From Hyalella azteca (taxonomy: Eukaryota; Arthropoda; Malacostraca; Amphipoda; Hyalellidae), in assembly GCF_000764305.2 (NCBI RefSeq), contig NW_025941278.1:868001-932000 (forward strand): 64,000 nucleotides of DNA, written 5' to 3'. Shown piece after piece: positions 24,701 to 39,083 of the stretch. Below the pieces are notes generated by a model, which had not been told where the DNA came from, ran no database searches, and worked only from the letters and a program-made list of their open reading frames with translations. Numbering within the stretch: the stretch's first letter is position 1; every line of letters starts with the position of its first letter. Position numbers and translations under genes: made by a program.

Positions 24701-27700
24701 GCGTAATGGCAGGCACAAGTGTCTCTCCATAACGTCTGTCACTGATCATACTCATTAGAGTCGGCAATTGCGCATGAGCGGTGATTTAAGACGAAATTTG
24801 CCCTTCAATCAACCCATGGTACGGACGGTCCGAGCCTGCCGAGCGTAGATGCCGTTTTGACAAGCCTGCTCGGCAGCAGCTGCAGAAAAAAGAGAGAATC
24901 TGAGGTTATAACAGTGGAACTGTGTGGGAATTTTCAAGCTCTCGGTACATTATGCCTCCTTCACTTCTGATTCAAAGAACGCAGGATACCATCACGACTG
25001 CGGAGAATTTCTGTTCAGCGGGCAAGCAGTGTCCGAACAATAGTGGCTGCTCTTAGCAATGGGGGACCGTAAAACATATAAATAGACAGCGAGACTTTGA
25101 TGCTGGGACCATAATGAAGAATTTTGTTCACATCAAACTGCCACTGGAATAGATTTTTTGTAGTGTCATGACAGCAGTTAAGAACTACACATTGCAGCCC
25201 GATTTACCATATCGCCATTCAATCGATATATGACCCAGTTTAAAAATATTCTAGTCTAAGCCCTGTTTTCTATCAATCCATTGAAAAATTCCAGACATTT
25301 AATGGAAAATGTCAGAAAATTATACCCATGCATCACATTAACATATCAATACGTTACGGACGACATGATCTCGCCATTTATGTGCATGTACATTCACAAC
25401 AACAGTCTTAACGTTGAGAAAAATTCGATCCTCCGCATAGCATGTGCTTCGTCAAATCCAATTGGATCATCGAAGGAGGTAACTGGAGCCACTTGTGACG
25501 AGGATTGTGATCCATCACGAGTAAGGAGGCAGCGCGGGTGTTTACAGTCTCTAATATTCATTGAGACTCTGGAACACACGCTGACCTGTGGACTACATCA
25601 CTACATGGACTTGGTCGTAGTGTTTGTGATTGTGGGTTTAGGACGAAAGTGTGTTTGCCAGTTTGTGTGGCCGTGTTTAGGTGGCTCCTCCGCAAACACT
25701 ACTCAAACAATGGTGCTTTTGACGACGATGCCGAGACTCCATCGAAGTCCAACGCATCAGCAAGGCAGCGCAAAGATATTCGAACTTTGAGGCTTGAACT
25801 TGAACATTGAAATTTATTCAATGACAATATTAATTTTTATTTACAAAACCAAATGATTCTAATGATTAGTTTTTCGATAAAAATTTTAAATTAGGACAGG
25901 TGTTGCAAGACAAACTACGTTTAAATCCGTGGCAAGTTAGAGTTCTCATAACAATAAACTTTTCTCCTATGCAAGCTCGTTTAGTGAAATGAAAGTCAAT
26001 GCACCCTCTAACTCATAGGTGCCTATGGAAGGCTAACTCATCTCTCCTACTTTACTGTTGGCCAGATGGTAAGGTGTGCCTTAATCAGTTTTTCGCGTCT
26101 GTTACGATCGAGCAAGAGCACGTCTTGACAGGGGGAGCGAAACATCACAGATGCAATTGTTTAAGCGGAATGTCATACGATATGATATTATATTTAATTA
26201 ACCTGATGGAATTTAGAAAATAAACTCGTTGCAATTAATTTTTATCAAAGCCTGTGTTCAAATTGCGATATGAATATTTTTAAAAATATGTCTAAAGCGA
26301 GAAGACGATTTCTGAAATTAGGTTAGAAAGTCGCATTACCTGCAATTCAAGAAAAAAAAACATCAGTATTTTCTTTGGAAAAACTACAATGAGTGTTTTA
26401 GTAAGAATACTAAGCTAATATAATGTTTGAATATGCTCAGAGTTGCTGCCTGTGCATCAATTAAAATTCTGAAAAGTTTTGTCCATTTTACCTGATTGCC
26501 AGAATAATAACAGGTTGCAAGACATTTGCATTTCCATGAACCTGGAAAATTTTCCAAGAATCCCAACTGCAATGCAGTTTTGTGGTACCATTTACATTTG
26601 CTTTCAAGTCCAAATAAGCTGTGACATGGAAATCATAAATGAAAAATCCAAGAAACCCCACATTCAAACAAGATGGCTGGCAACGTTTAACGATAAGTAC
26701 GCAATTTTCCAGCCTCTGCCAGTGTTGCGTGTTGTAACTGGCATGCCAAGGTTATCTTGTAGCTGAGAGCTCGTTTTAATTACGCCATAATTGAAGGGTA
26801 GTGGCTCCTTCTGTCACGCTTCCTAGTAGGATACCATCAGTGAGACGAGCGACAGAGATATTGCCCGGGCACTTGGCAGGACAGCCTGTAATTACCGCTA
26901 GTAGCGCACTGCGTTGGGAACGATATGACGAGACTGCTTTGCTATGTTCATCTCTCAGCTCCAGGCATTGACGTCTCAGCTTTAATCGTCGAGATTTTAC
27001 AGTCTCGGTGTACTCAACCAACATATTTAGGAAGATATTTTTAGTTACTAACTACATAGTGAATCGTCCTGACACACATTATCTTCATCTAATACTATTT
27101 GTTTGGGTGGAGTTAGTTAGACATAATTGTCTCTACTTTGCTTGATTGACAAAACTCGTAACAAAAATTAAGTGATGCGGTAAACCAATATATACAAAAA
27201 TCAGATCTCGTAAAAAAGTGTTTTGCGAACGCAGGAGAACTCATAAGAAACGAACAAATTTTCAATATTCTTCAATTTCATCCCTCGTCAATCATCAAAT
27301 GAAATTTCCAATTATAACAATAATATCCACAGATCATTTTTGGCACATATGTTCACTCATAACACATGACGTATGTACTTATTCGGCAACTCTACAGAAT
27401 TACATAGAGCCGGCAAACGCCTCCACGTCGAGCAGTTTTGGTCGTCTGAACCTCCTAGCATTAGTAACTTGACTCTGAGTTCACTAGTGTCTCATCTGAG
27501 ACAACTCGATGTTAACCGCAAAATCTTCTCTACAAGTCCCTGAGCTTAAGTCAAACTAGGCCTCTACAATACAAGCGTCATCATTCCATTAGAAAACCTA
27601 GCCGCAATTCAATGATATCCACAACGTTCATGTTTGTCGGGAAGTGACACTTTGATCTCACTCAGCTCGGAAGGTTGCTTTAAGGGTTAATGTCTTAGAT

Positions 27701-28106
27701 AAGCGACTAAGACAACACTTGATGACAAACACTCCCGATCGACAACTGTAGGAACCTTGCTATGTCCTTCGCTCAGCCATGCATGCGTAGAGTTGTTTGC
27801 ACTCCTTGCGGTGTAGAGAGTGAAAACCTGCGGGCAGAAGTGAATATTTTTTAGTGAATTTTAGAGAGAAAAAACTTGGAATTGAGAAGAAGAAAATTCA
27901 ATTTTTAAAGTAATTTGACAAAATTTACGTAAAAATTACCTGCCGGAATTGACAGGGGTTGGAACGAACAAACTTGCACAGTAAAATTAAGCAATAATGT
28001 GTAATTAATTATTAAAATTCATGGAAATGTTTCTTCTATTTTGCGTACATGTAAATATCTAAAAATCCCAGCCAGGCATCACTGGAGAGAGTGCATGGAG
28101 GTGGTA

Positions 28107-28263
28107 GAGGGGTGGGATTTGGGAGGCAGGAGGGGAGGGGGGGGCAACAGGGCGCAGAGAGGACTGCCTGGTGCGTCGCCCCCGCTGGGCAACAGTGACA
28201 CGAACACGCGGGGTCTGACCCCCTCCCCCTTCTTCCTCATACCTGACCCCCATCCCCCTTGTG
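28107..28263. repeat. G-run / C-run tract with quadruplex potential
   Basis: The + strand carries clustered G-runs (about 28107-28150: GGGGTGGGATTTGGGAGG, then AGGGGAGGGG and further Gs). About 70 bp later it carries clustered C-runs (about 28219-28260: CCCCCTCCCCC, then CCCCCATCCCCC). Each strand could therefore form a quadruplex, and the two halves could partly pair. This is striking in an otherwise AT-rich region. No gene is supported here. Confidence 0.65.
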
Positions 28264-30252
28264 AAAGATACCCCCTCACTGCCCAGTCGCTGCCTTACGT
28301 AAGTAGGATCTTCAAATCACGTAGTCAAGTTTTGGTATTTTTACAATTTGTATTATAGTTGCGAACTAACTAATTTGCTAGCTAGATGAAAAAATGTATG
28401 AAATAAAAGCAGAGCAAGTAACTGGCCACAAGTTAATAAAAAACAATAGAAAATCATTAGTAACCATAATTAAATAACAATTGGGCGGTCATATAACATG
28501 CCTAGTGACTAAAAGTACTTAGCCTGAGATATATAGCAAATGAACTGAAAGTAATATCAAAGTAACTAGCGCAGGACCCATCGGCCGCGACAGACCGGCC
28601 ATAAAAAGACGCCGTGTGTGCCGGTATGGCGGTGGCACCCCATGGCAGTCGTGCTCAAGGCCCTGGCAATGGCAGGGAGTTTATGAGGCTGCGAGGCTGT
28701 CATTGTACGCGAACTTAATGAGTTGCTGTCATAAAGAACAGTCCTGAGCACGCTGCTCCCCGCTCCCCTGCTTTACAATAAGCTGTCCGCTCTGTCACGA
28801 TTTCTTTTCGTTTAATTCATAAAGTATTTCCGTTTGGGTTCTGATCCTCGACTGGTGGATGGATTTGCATGAGTGTACCTGATGATAAATCGGCTCATGT
28901 TATTTTACATTTCATAAAAAACGTTTTTGTTGTGAAAATATATGATAGATTCAAGTAATTAATAATTAAAATGAAAATTTATTTGTACATATTTAAAGAT
29001 TATATAGCTAAGGAAAAAGTGTTGGTTATATTTTCCTAAATAATGAGCCTTTTGAACAACACTAATAATAGATAATATTACCAACAATTATTGTATTAAT
29101 GACCTCGAGTCATTAAATAACCACCGCAACAGTCCCCTCGTCAGCCAATGGCCTACGATGCCCCACATGGAGATCTTCGTCGCCGAAGCGATTGTCACCG
29201 AAATTCTGCATAATTTATCGATCGTCTTCAATGACCACATTTGTCGACACCGCGGCTGAGCATCCAACTCCTCCATTCAAATGCGCTTCTTCGCAGCAAC
29301 AAATGGGACCTCAGAGCTCCCGTGAGCAGCAATTTGTTCAACGAGACCAAACCAATGACACTACTTTGGAGCGTCCCCGAGATGGCATTGCGATAGCCTG
29401 TGTTGTGAAAGCTTTTATCGGTGACATCTCGCTGCGACACACCACTTCTACAGCAGCTTTACGACCGCGGCCGCTGAGCTCACCAGTTCCTTCACTAGCG
29501 ATACAAGCGTGATGATAGAATGGACTCTCTTGGACGACTAGGTAACCGATTATTGGGTACATTAGTACGACTTTTGATGCCTTGATACAACTTTAGTTTG
29601 TACGCATACTTTGTTTTTGAAAATAGTAGGAGATTGATCAAATCACAAGCATAGGACATTCAAATTAGATTTTGGACATTGCTTTGAATTGCGTGATCAC
29701 CATTGGTAGCAAGAATTATTTTGGGATTTGTAAAGTATTTCTTCGGCGTCTATTCACAAAAACTATTCAATTTCGTCTATTCTAACTGGTGAGGCTTTAG
29801 ACTGCATTTATAGTCTTCATATATAGGTTTTCTAAATTGACTCATGATTTGTTTTGAATTGTTTATCAAATGCAATCGCTCAATGTATGTTTCAACTGGC
29901 AAACGTGTGTCCGTTTACTAATTTCATTATGGTTTTGGTTTCCATATTCTAATGAACTTTTTTCATTCATAAAATTTAAAATTATGATTCATTAATCTTT
30001 CTTTGTTAGGTTAAGTTCTAATAACTGATATCACCATCTCGAAAAATATTTTGCTCACCAGCATGAAAATGTGGCATATTGTCCCTTTTAGGTTTGATAT
30101 ACGATTCTCTTGACCAGCAACACAACGAAATCGTGTATGATGCTTTAGTATCACACACGTGTGTATGATAACGCAACACGCATGACTATTTAAAGACTCT
30201 TTTCCAATGCAACGTACAAGCCCCCTGCTCACGTAGTGTCATAGAGCTAAAC

Positions 30253-30282
30253 GTGTTCACTGAACACTCGTTCAGTGAACAC
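30253..30282. repeat. Perfect 13-bp palindrome made of nuclear-receptor-like half-sites
   Basis: GTGTTCACTGAAC and GTTCAGTGAACAC flank the four-base loop ACTC. Each arm contains GTTCA-N-TGAAC, an inverted half-site pair with one-base spacing. It resembles the core of ecdysone response elements (RGKTCANTGAMCY) except at the outermost bases. A binding role is inference. Confidence 0.6.
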
Positions 30283-33200
30283 TCACTTTTCTGAGAATAG
30301 TCACTGTTCACGTCATCTTAAAAGGAAAAGAAAGACGGTGGAAGGCTTCGGCAATGAACACATTTTTTTTCGCACAAAGTAATTTCATAGTTTTATTGCT
30401 TGATTTAGATTTAATTTGCTTTAGGTTTCCTTTAGCAATTTTTTCAACGTTACCAAAAGTATTGTTAAAAAATAAATAAATTTTTCTGAGAGTATCATCA
30501 TAATTTTTGCCGAGATGCCAAGCGAGCGTTAGAGTCATTGCAATCCTCATTCTGCTTCTCGCGTTCCTCGTTTTGCTCACTACGCGTGTCCGTCATATAA
30601 CTTATTATTTTGGCTCTATAAAGAGCACTACCTTCAATTTTTTTCATCCAAGGCCGTCTTTTACAAGTTATTATTAGTTCAGTTTTGCATCCAACTAATG
30701 CGAAAAATGCTGCCAGAAACAGGGTCTGACTTTAATATAATTTTATATAAAACGCGACGCTAGTTTGTTGTGCGAGTGGTTGTGTTGTTGCCGCATAAGC
30801 TTCGAATGTATATGAGCTCAAGCCTTCCTGCAGCGTCGTACCTCGCCGATATAATGGCCAGAGATTGCTTCTTTATAACTGCTTTCTCTGCTGATTACGG
30901 CTTTCATGCGCCATGTCTCGGTAGGAGGCTCCTACAGAGATTTTTCCCATGGCAAAAAAAAATTGAAGCTAATCTCATGATTTCTGTGATGGATTTCACG
31001 TATACAAAAGAAATGCCTCTTGAGAATTCGGGAAATCATTCTCCGAGGTGAGAAATCAAAGGAACATCCCTCAAAGATCTTTATACTAGTGATGGGCCCC
31101 CAATGCGTGTCCAACTCTGGCATCATTGTGGCCTTAGATACCTGTAGTTGCTTGCCATTGTGTTCACGTTAGTACCACCTTTCTTGACGTGTAAGAGCCG
31201 TCTATTGTGAACACGCTTCACCTTCGTACGTATACCTTTTCTGAACATACACCATCGCTTCTTATCTCTCGTGTATAATGACGATCCTGATTCGTATTCT
31301 GCCACGTACTATGGAGATTAGCACCTCATCAAGAGGCGACGTTGTCTGACTAATACGCCATTGCTATTCACTATTTTTTGCCTCCTCGGTGGAAAAAGCT
31401 TCCAGACTACTTTTGAGGTAATGTTTTCTGCTGGATCTTATCCTGAAATTCCCTGAATAATAAACGCTCACCACTGACAACAGTTTTTCAAGCAGTGTAT
31501 TTTTTTCAACCCAAGACTTCATTCACAATTGGCACTAAAGTAACTAATTGCCAGACTGTGATTTTTAAATTGTGCAAATATAACTTTCTGAAAGTTTTCG
31601 GCTATTTTTCCAGCATTTAACTGGAGAAAATTTCATCCTGGTGTTATCTTGAATAACTAAATCCATTACTCTAAAAAGCTAGGTATCTCCTTAATATGAT
31701 TCAAAAACGAACACAATTTTAAGAACTTGTCAAAAAATATTTGCTTTTATTCAAGTAACGAGTAAAGGTTTTCGTTTTGTAACCACGTCGATTAGATTTT
31801 TTACGGGAGTCAAATAGCATTTTCAAACTCGTATGCTTTAGATATGGAACAATGAGTGCAAGAAGCCAGCATAGCTCTTCATAAATAACCCAACATATAA
31901 GCAGGTTTCCTCGCTGATGTCACTCTGAATACTATCTGATCTGATAAGCGTTGCTCGCTCATTGAGATCAGGTCCGTAACGACCCAACCAACACCACTCA
32001 GTGGGTGTCGATCTTTTTCTCCACGACCTCACTAACTTCGAGCTTTTGTATGGTAATCGGCTGCTCTCGGCAGCCGGTGTCATTCTCGAGCCAACTCCCA
32101 CAACTTGGTCAAATCGTCCATTTCAAAATGCTTCGTTAAATCTCGTCATAATTCTAGCCTCGAGAACACACCTTCTTACGAATGAGCTAAGATTATGGGA
32201 GCGTCGAGTTGTACAATATGAGGAAGAGGTCGGACAGGTTGCAATGCGCAGCTGCGGGCGGTCACCGCTTGTCGCACGCTCGACCAGCTCAGCGCCTTCC
32301 ACCTCCAGCCGGTACAGTCATCCATGTTTTTTTTGTGCATATCGGTATATTTTAATGGCTAAAATTAAATGCAGTAATGATTTTAACTCGTTGCAATATT
32401 GAATATCAAACTTTAAAATAATACTCATTGATAGTGACAAAATATGTTCTTTCATTAAAAAGAAACGAACCTAACAGAGTGGAATTCATTTTGTATTGAA
32501 TGTATTGCACTGAGGCCACAAAGAAATAATTTTCATCATTCCATTCTCATTATTAACACAGGTACGCTCGTATATCCCTAGATATTATAATTTTTTCAAG
32601 GTAACTCTTACTGTCAGTGAATGGCATAAGTTCCCAGGCTCCCATAGGACGCTCACAACCATAACGTACGACGCACGACTGTGCGAGACGCTCGAGTGTT
32701 CGCTCAGAAGCGATCGTGAGGCAGCCAAAGAGGATCGCTCCTGGAGACCATGTAAGCCATGGGGCTGGTCTCTGGCACGGAGATAGTGTCTCTGATGGAA
32801 CTTGAACCCCTCACAGGCTTCTGTGGACCGCAAGCTGTTGGAGCGTTGATACATGACCATCATGTATGTATCCTGAGAGCTTTGTGAACGCCATGCCGCC
32901 ATTAGAAAGTCAAATATGATGGTGAAATACATTAAAGGACTGGCTGATGTTGCTAGCGGTCGTGTTGTAATTATACCGTGCTGGTCGCGACTTCAACGGC
33001 TTCGACTTATAAGTGGCCCTTTTTTTAAATCAACTCCTAGGATGCATGTGTACCGCAACGGTTGTCCGGTCGAATAATTCATGAAATACTTCACGAATTT
33101 TCAAGCTGACAAGAATTCGGAATTGGTCACGAAATTTATACTGAAAAACTTGGCAAAAAACCAATATCCATAGATTTTATAGATTCTGCATTGTAATAAT

Positions 33201-35917
33201 CATAGTCGTACAACTTGACGGTTCTTTAACTCGTCGCATTTTCTTATATCTGTTGGATCGTAACTTTTTTTATAAATTCTGTGAGATCCGCCTGACAAAG
33301 AACATAAATAGAAATATTATCATTTTAGCATAGAACTCTAAATTCTGGCAACCAGGTGATTTCTCTGAATAAATTACGCAACTATATGGTATGAACATTT
33401 CTAAATCATAATAATTTAGTCGAAAACTCAATCTTAATTCAACTGAAACTACATCGAAATATCGTGAAACTGCTTTCTGATGGACCATGGTTGACATTGC
33501 TCATTGTTCTACCTCGAAACCGTGAATGCATGCAATGGAAGACTATTAAGTACCAAAGTATTGAATATAGCTACATACATCCATATCACATGTCAGCAGC
33601 CTAGCTTTGGTAGCTGTAAATAGCAGGAACTTGATATGTGTTCCATCGGTGGCATCAGGGGCGGCATGCGATGCAGTGTAGGTCAAGTTGCGTACCGTTT
33701 TGAGTTGCGTGCATCTGTTGCTATCATCAAAGTCTCATAGCTCACGCAGGGCGCTCATTTTTGTTGATTAGACTGCTATTTGCAGAATTGTTCTGTTCTA
33801 TTATCATGTACTGCGAAGAGATCTTATTCAGCACATTGATTATATGCTGAAATAATCAGTGCTTATGAAATTGACTTGAGAATTGCGTGCGAAAGTAAAT
33901 ATTGTGGTTTGGATAAGAAATATTGGTGCAAAACATATTATTCATTCGAAATATGTTAACCAAAACGATCATAATACCATAATTTTTTATAATAGAGAAA
34001 TTAAGTAAAAAAATACCAAGTTAACCCAAGCGACCAAGTAAAAAAATGAGAAAAGAGCAAAATTATTATGCAAGGCTTAATTATTCGAGCCGATCGTCTG
34101 CCGCATGTTCCTATATTACCTGCACAGGAGACACTTTCAAATGTTTATTAAGAAAACAGCGTGACGTTCGACCATCCCTTGAGGAGGCCAGATGTGCGGC
34201 GAGATAAGGGACGGGCACAGGGCACGTCGGGGCTGGTAACGGGCATGGGGTAACGGGAGTCCAATAAACGGGGACAAGCTTGGCGCTCGTAAACACAGTG
34301 GTAATGAACGCTTGTCGGTGGCACAATACTACCTTAAATGCTGCGTCCTGACCATTCAAAACCAGATCAGCCGCTATAATTTTTTTATTTTTTTTTTCTT
34401 TTTCTCTCTTCTTCTTTTTGCCACACATTTCCTACTACACACAGCAATCCCCCAATTGTGGCCTTTTCCTGTGTGTATCATCAGTGTTTAAAACAATCTT
34501 ACATTAGTTTTACCTAGCCAAAAAACCCTAACATAACACCTAAGAGAAGAAAATGAGCCAAGATTGAAGCGCGTGCAAGGTCTGGTTGATTTTTAGCGAA
34601 TTTTTTAAAAAATTCCCACTCTTTGGGGATTGGTGTCTTCCCCATGGGGAATTTCGGGAATCCGACTCCTGATTCGTATATAGGAAATCGAGCTCTATTA
34701 TATGAGCCAAAATTTCAGCTTCCTGGCAGGCCTGGAACATAGAGAATGGCGCCAAAAGTACAAATTTCGTGAGAGGTACTAAAAGGGTGTTCAGACCTCG
34801 TCCTCGTCAATATACGATTTCTGCCGAGGTGCGGGATTTTGTTTTAGTGATTTCTTTCGAAACTTTTTTTCGAGTCCCACGCGTGTAATGAATTTCTAAT
34901 TTACGTCTTTCCGCTTCTAGAGATGTACGTACAGAAGCCTTATATTAATAGCAAAAATTAAGCTAATTTATTTAAATTTTATGTTAAGTTATCAAAATCA
35001 ATTCATTTATTAATCAAATTTGGTCAACGCCTTCAATCGCTTTATTCATTATTGCCAACTTTTGCGCCTTAATTGACTTGCTTACTCAGCTATGAAAGCC
35101 TAGAATATTAAGAAGAATTAATCAAGTCAAGCGCTTGAAATTCTTTTCAAGAAACAGAAGAAGTTTTAACTTCTAAATAGCCATTTTACTTTTAAATATT
35201 GAGATGAAAAATGCGATAATTACTGTTAGAGCTTTTTTCTATAACTCTTCGCTCGCAAATGTTCCCTGATACTTTGTAGCCGAAAAATTATCGAGAAAAA
35301 ATATCGCGTATAATATTAGAGACAAAAATTTTTTGGTGTGGATTGTAGTTTGCTTGAATTCTCCCATCACCAATCAAGGTTATGTACTGAAAAATAGACA
35401 GCTAGAAAATACTGCAATACATTGAAGTCTATATTGAAACACTCGAAGCATAAACATTTCACGAGGAGGTTTTTTACGCTTGAAAATTTGTATTCAAGCT
35501 TCGGTGATGCCACCCAACAGACTGTTTATTGGGCCTAGATAAGTCCCCTGTTGACACGCCATGAGAATGAGCTCGGCTTGTGTTGACTTCTTGCTCTTAG
35601 CAACATCGTTACTCCGTTGAAAAATGGCTTGTGAACGAGCCGTTTGTATATGACCTGACCGTTACTATGAATCTGAAAAAATTAACTTCGTTCCAAGGCT
35701 TTGAGAAGTTAACATTTTAAAAAACCGTTTGATTTAAAAAATTTTTATTTTTCTTTTTGAAACAGAAGAATGTAAGATTGATTAAATTTTATCAGAGGAA
35801 CGTCGATATGCAGTTTGATGCAGGTAGTTTGTTACAATATTGAAAATTATTTGTACAAATTTTATTTGCATATGTAGCTCGAATCTAGGCCTTTCAAATG
35901 AAATTGCGTTCGAAATA

Positions 35918-36005
35918 GTAACAATTAATTAATAGTAATTATAATAATGGTATAATATTATAATAATATAATAATAATTATAATAATAGTAATTAATTAA
36001 TTAAT
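35918..36005. repeat. AT-only low-complexity tract
   Basis: Almost uninterrupted A/T sequence built from TAATAAT and ATTATA words, including a run of TTAATTAATTAAT. It is partly self-complementary. No gene. Confidence 0.75.
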
Positions 36006-39000
36006 GTAAGTTTTTTGTATAAATGAATCCAGCTGTACAATTTTATTTTTGTTTTTGTCGGTACTTTTTCTTATGTCTAGCAGCTAAAGCTGCTAAGTAT
36101 AATTGGTTCTCACAGTCTGCTCTATTAAGTTATGCCGATAGAAGTATTGCGCATCAAAAACTAATTTTTTCCGTGTTTGTTTCTCGTGCTGTCTGCTACA
36201 ATATCGAAAACTTCCAATACATTTGTTCTTACTTGTTCATCAATATTCAATACCACCGCTTATTTTAATAACAGTGCTGATACCGTATCCCTCTCTAAAA
36301 GTTCCGTTGCTAAATGTTTTGCATATGGAAAAAATATGGATGAGGCAGCGATCAGCAGCCGTAACGAACGCTGTGTTTTGATGAACACTCTCGATACGCT
36401 TTAAAAAAATACGCTAGGACAAGTCAGACGCGTTGCATCTATACGGCGACTTTGCATGGCTTGGTCACAGCCAGCGTCTGAGGTCGACAGGGTCCAGAGA
36501 TTGCCAGTCATCATATCAAGCAAAGCTGGTGTCGACCTCCCGAAGTGCGGCGTACCTTCAACCCTGCCCACCGCGGCGTGCCTTTACATAGCAGCCGCGG
36601 GGTGGTAGAGCTTTCGGTTCTCCTTGCTTCATTTGCCTCCTTCACAAGTGCCTGCCTTCCCTCATTATAGTGCTGGAGCGCCTTAGTGGCTTACTCCTTT
36701 AATAATTTCTCACAATGACTCGAGTTGAAGTTACGTGCCTCGCGAGGTTTTTATGTTGAACGGACGATGGCGATCTTGCAAGAATGACTTTCTGACGCTT
36801 CATTTGCATCGCGTGATAAATGCTCGCTGCTGATGGTTGGTCGCAAGCTTCAGGACTCTCGGCGGTCACGGCGTCACCGTTTAGCTGTAACTAATTTATA
36901 CCTCATTTGTCGGCATATTTTACAGATGATATTATTCCCAATAACGCATGCTACCTTTTGCAGTTCCGTAGCCCCTCTTCAGGAACATGCAGAATGTAAT
37001 GAAAGAATTGACCGTTGAGCGCTTCTTGTGCTGCTGAAATAATCGAATCATAGCGCCTTATTTAAGAGACAACCGCAACGGCTGCATTGCCGTAGCTCAC
37101 TCTATATATAGGTTGCATTGCTAATAAATTTAATCTATTGAGGCTTAGTTAATAAGATAATTTTAGCCTGAGCGCGATTGAAATTCACAAAACATGAAAG
37201 ATTTGCTAAAATTTGTTTTAATTGTTTTAGCAGCACCCAGTTGTATTTTTTTACATGCGTCCAGTCACCTATATAAGCCTAATTAAAAGTCATCAAATTC
37301 GATAGCGTAAAACTATATGATATAAAACATAACTAAATTGTACCTCAAAGATCTATAAATTCAAGGCTGCACATGGGTTCCATCTGCGCTGCTTGAAAAA
37401 CTGACGGAATTTTTTCGGTTGTATATGTCATAATTTTTTTCGTGTTTTCTGCTTTAAAGTGTGCTCATTAAATTCTATTCAAATTTTATTTATTGATTGA
37501 TCTATTTATACCATATTCCGTGCCGTATTTCTATAGGCATCAATTTCATATCTCATTATATATTACGGCGATTTCCCCATACACACTTTTGACCAGCTTG
37601 CATGCGCACATTCCTTATTTGTCTCGTCTCGTTCATTCATAAATTATATCGAATTCCTCAGCACGAAAAAGGATGCCTTCTATGTTTATGTATTTATCTT
37701 TATTTAATATCATACTATACTAACACTCAAGCTTCATTACGTCTCGAATCATTTTGTAACTATTCGTGGATTTTTGTATTCATATGATAAAAGTCAATTG
37801 AGTTGAATGCCAAGCACTACAAACTAGAACCAGAAATGAACTGACGTTTTTACTTCATTTTCTTAAAATTCAAGTTATATTTCCGACTTATTTGATTTTA
37901 GAATAAATAACCGAAAATTTGAAACATTTTTACTAATTCCATTCTATTTTAACCGTATCTTCTAACTTTGTTCGAAAATATGATTACTTTATATAACTTG
38001 ATTAACTTAAGTTTCATTTCAGGGTGCGAAGCGATCGCCTTGCAAAGAAGACGCTTCTCTAACGCAAAGACATCGCGCGCAGCTGGCAAAGGATGCCACA
38101 AAGAGCGTCTGTGCAGCCGTGACTCGTGATACCTCCAAATTTGCTCCGTGATAGTGTAATGAGCTTACATGAGTTAGCCTTTTAAGAATATAGCAAGTGC
38201 TCAGTACCAACAGCCGCCGACCCGTCTACTTACGACGGACTTTTAAATACGGTATCTATATTTAATCTTTTATTCCGAGCACCTTCCCTACCAAGGCTCG
38301 AGGAATGGTGTCGTTCGTTTCTGGCACATGCAGTACGTGCTGTAGATTAAACGGATTCAACTTTTTGTCCGGTTTTACATGAAATCATATGTTTAATTTA
38401 TACTCACACTTGCCAGAAAAGTTTTATAGCTCATTCTGAAAGCATCCCATGAATTTTATGACATTTACGCACTGTTTTTACTGGAAATTCAAGTTTATGT
38501 TGCCCTTGTCAATTTAGTTGTTGTGACTAACTCCAGGCCAGCAGATTTCTCAAGTATTTAAAATTTATAGTTGAACACTGGAATGGTTTCGTCCCTTAAG
38601 TTTTTTAAATAGAATTTGTTTTTCTTACATAGCATGGCTTCAGAAATCCAAATAGTACTTGACTCTACCAAAAAAAACATTCTTTATAGAATTCATTTTT
38701 TAAATCTTATTTACGTACACGTTTTGATTGGGGCAACCGTGAGATCAATTAAATTAGATTTAAAATCTGCGAATGATTTAAAATTTATTTTTTAATAAAA
38801 TTGCTTAGCTTGCTCTAAAACTAGAGATTATAATGATAATTGATATTAATAATCAATTCTAAAAATTTCCGCTCCTCGATGCTAATCTTTGTGTCAGCCG
38901 TCAAATTTTGATCGGAAACAGAAAGGAAAAATTAAAAAATAGCATACATTGCGTACAAAATATTTTTTACTTTCGTTCGGCTAGAGTTCACTTAATTTTA

Positions 39001-39077
39001 TGTTATGAAATAGTATTTCAGCCCAAAACCCCAGTATTATTTTGCGAGGATTAACTACATCAGTGGGTAATTATACT

Positions 39078-39083
39078 TTTATT
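39078..39083 (-). promoter_or_regulatory. Candidate polyadenylation signal of gene 3
   Basis: TTTATT on the + strand gives AATAAA on the - strand, about 450 bp after the gene 3 stop. Chosen by position only. Confidence 0.35.

Noticed and set aside
25281..25790. 169-codon + strand frame between genes 2 and 3
   Set aside because: No recognisable motif, family composition or promoter. Plausible as chance in 64 kb, though it is one of the longest unexplained frames.
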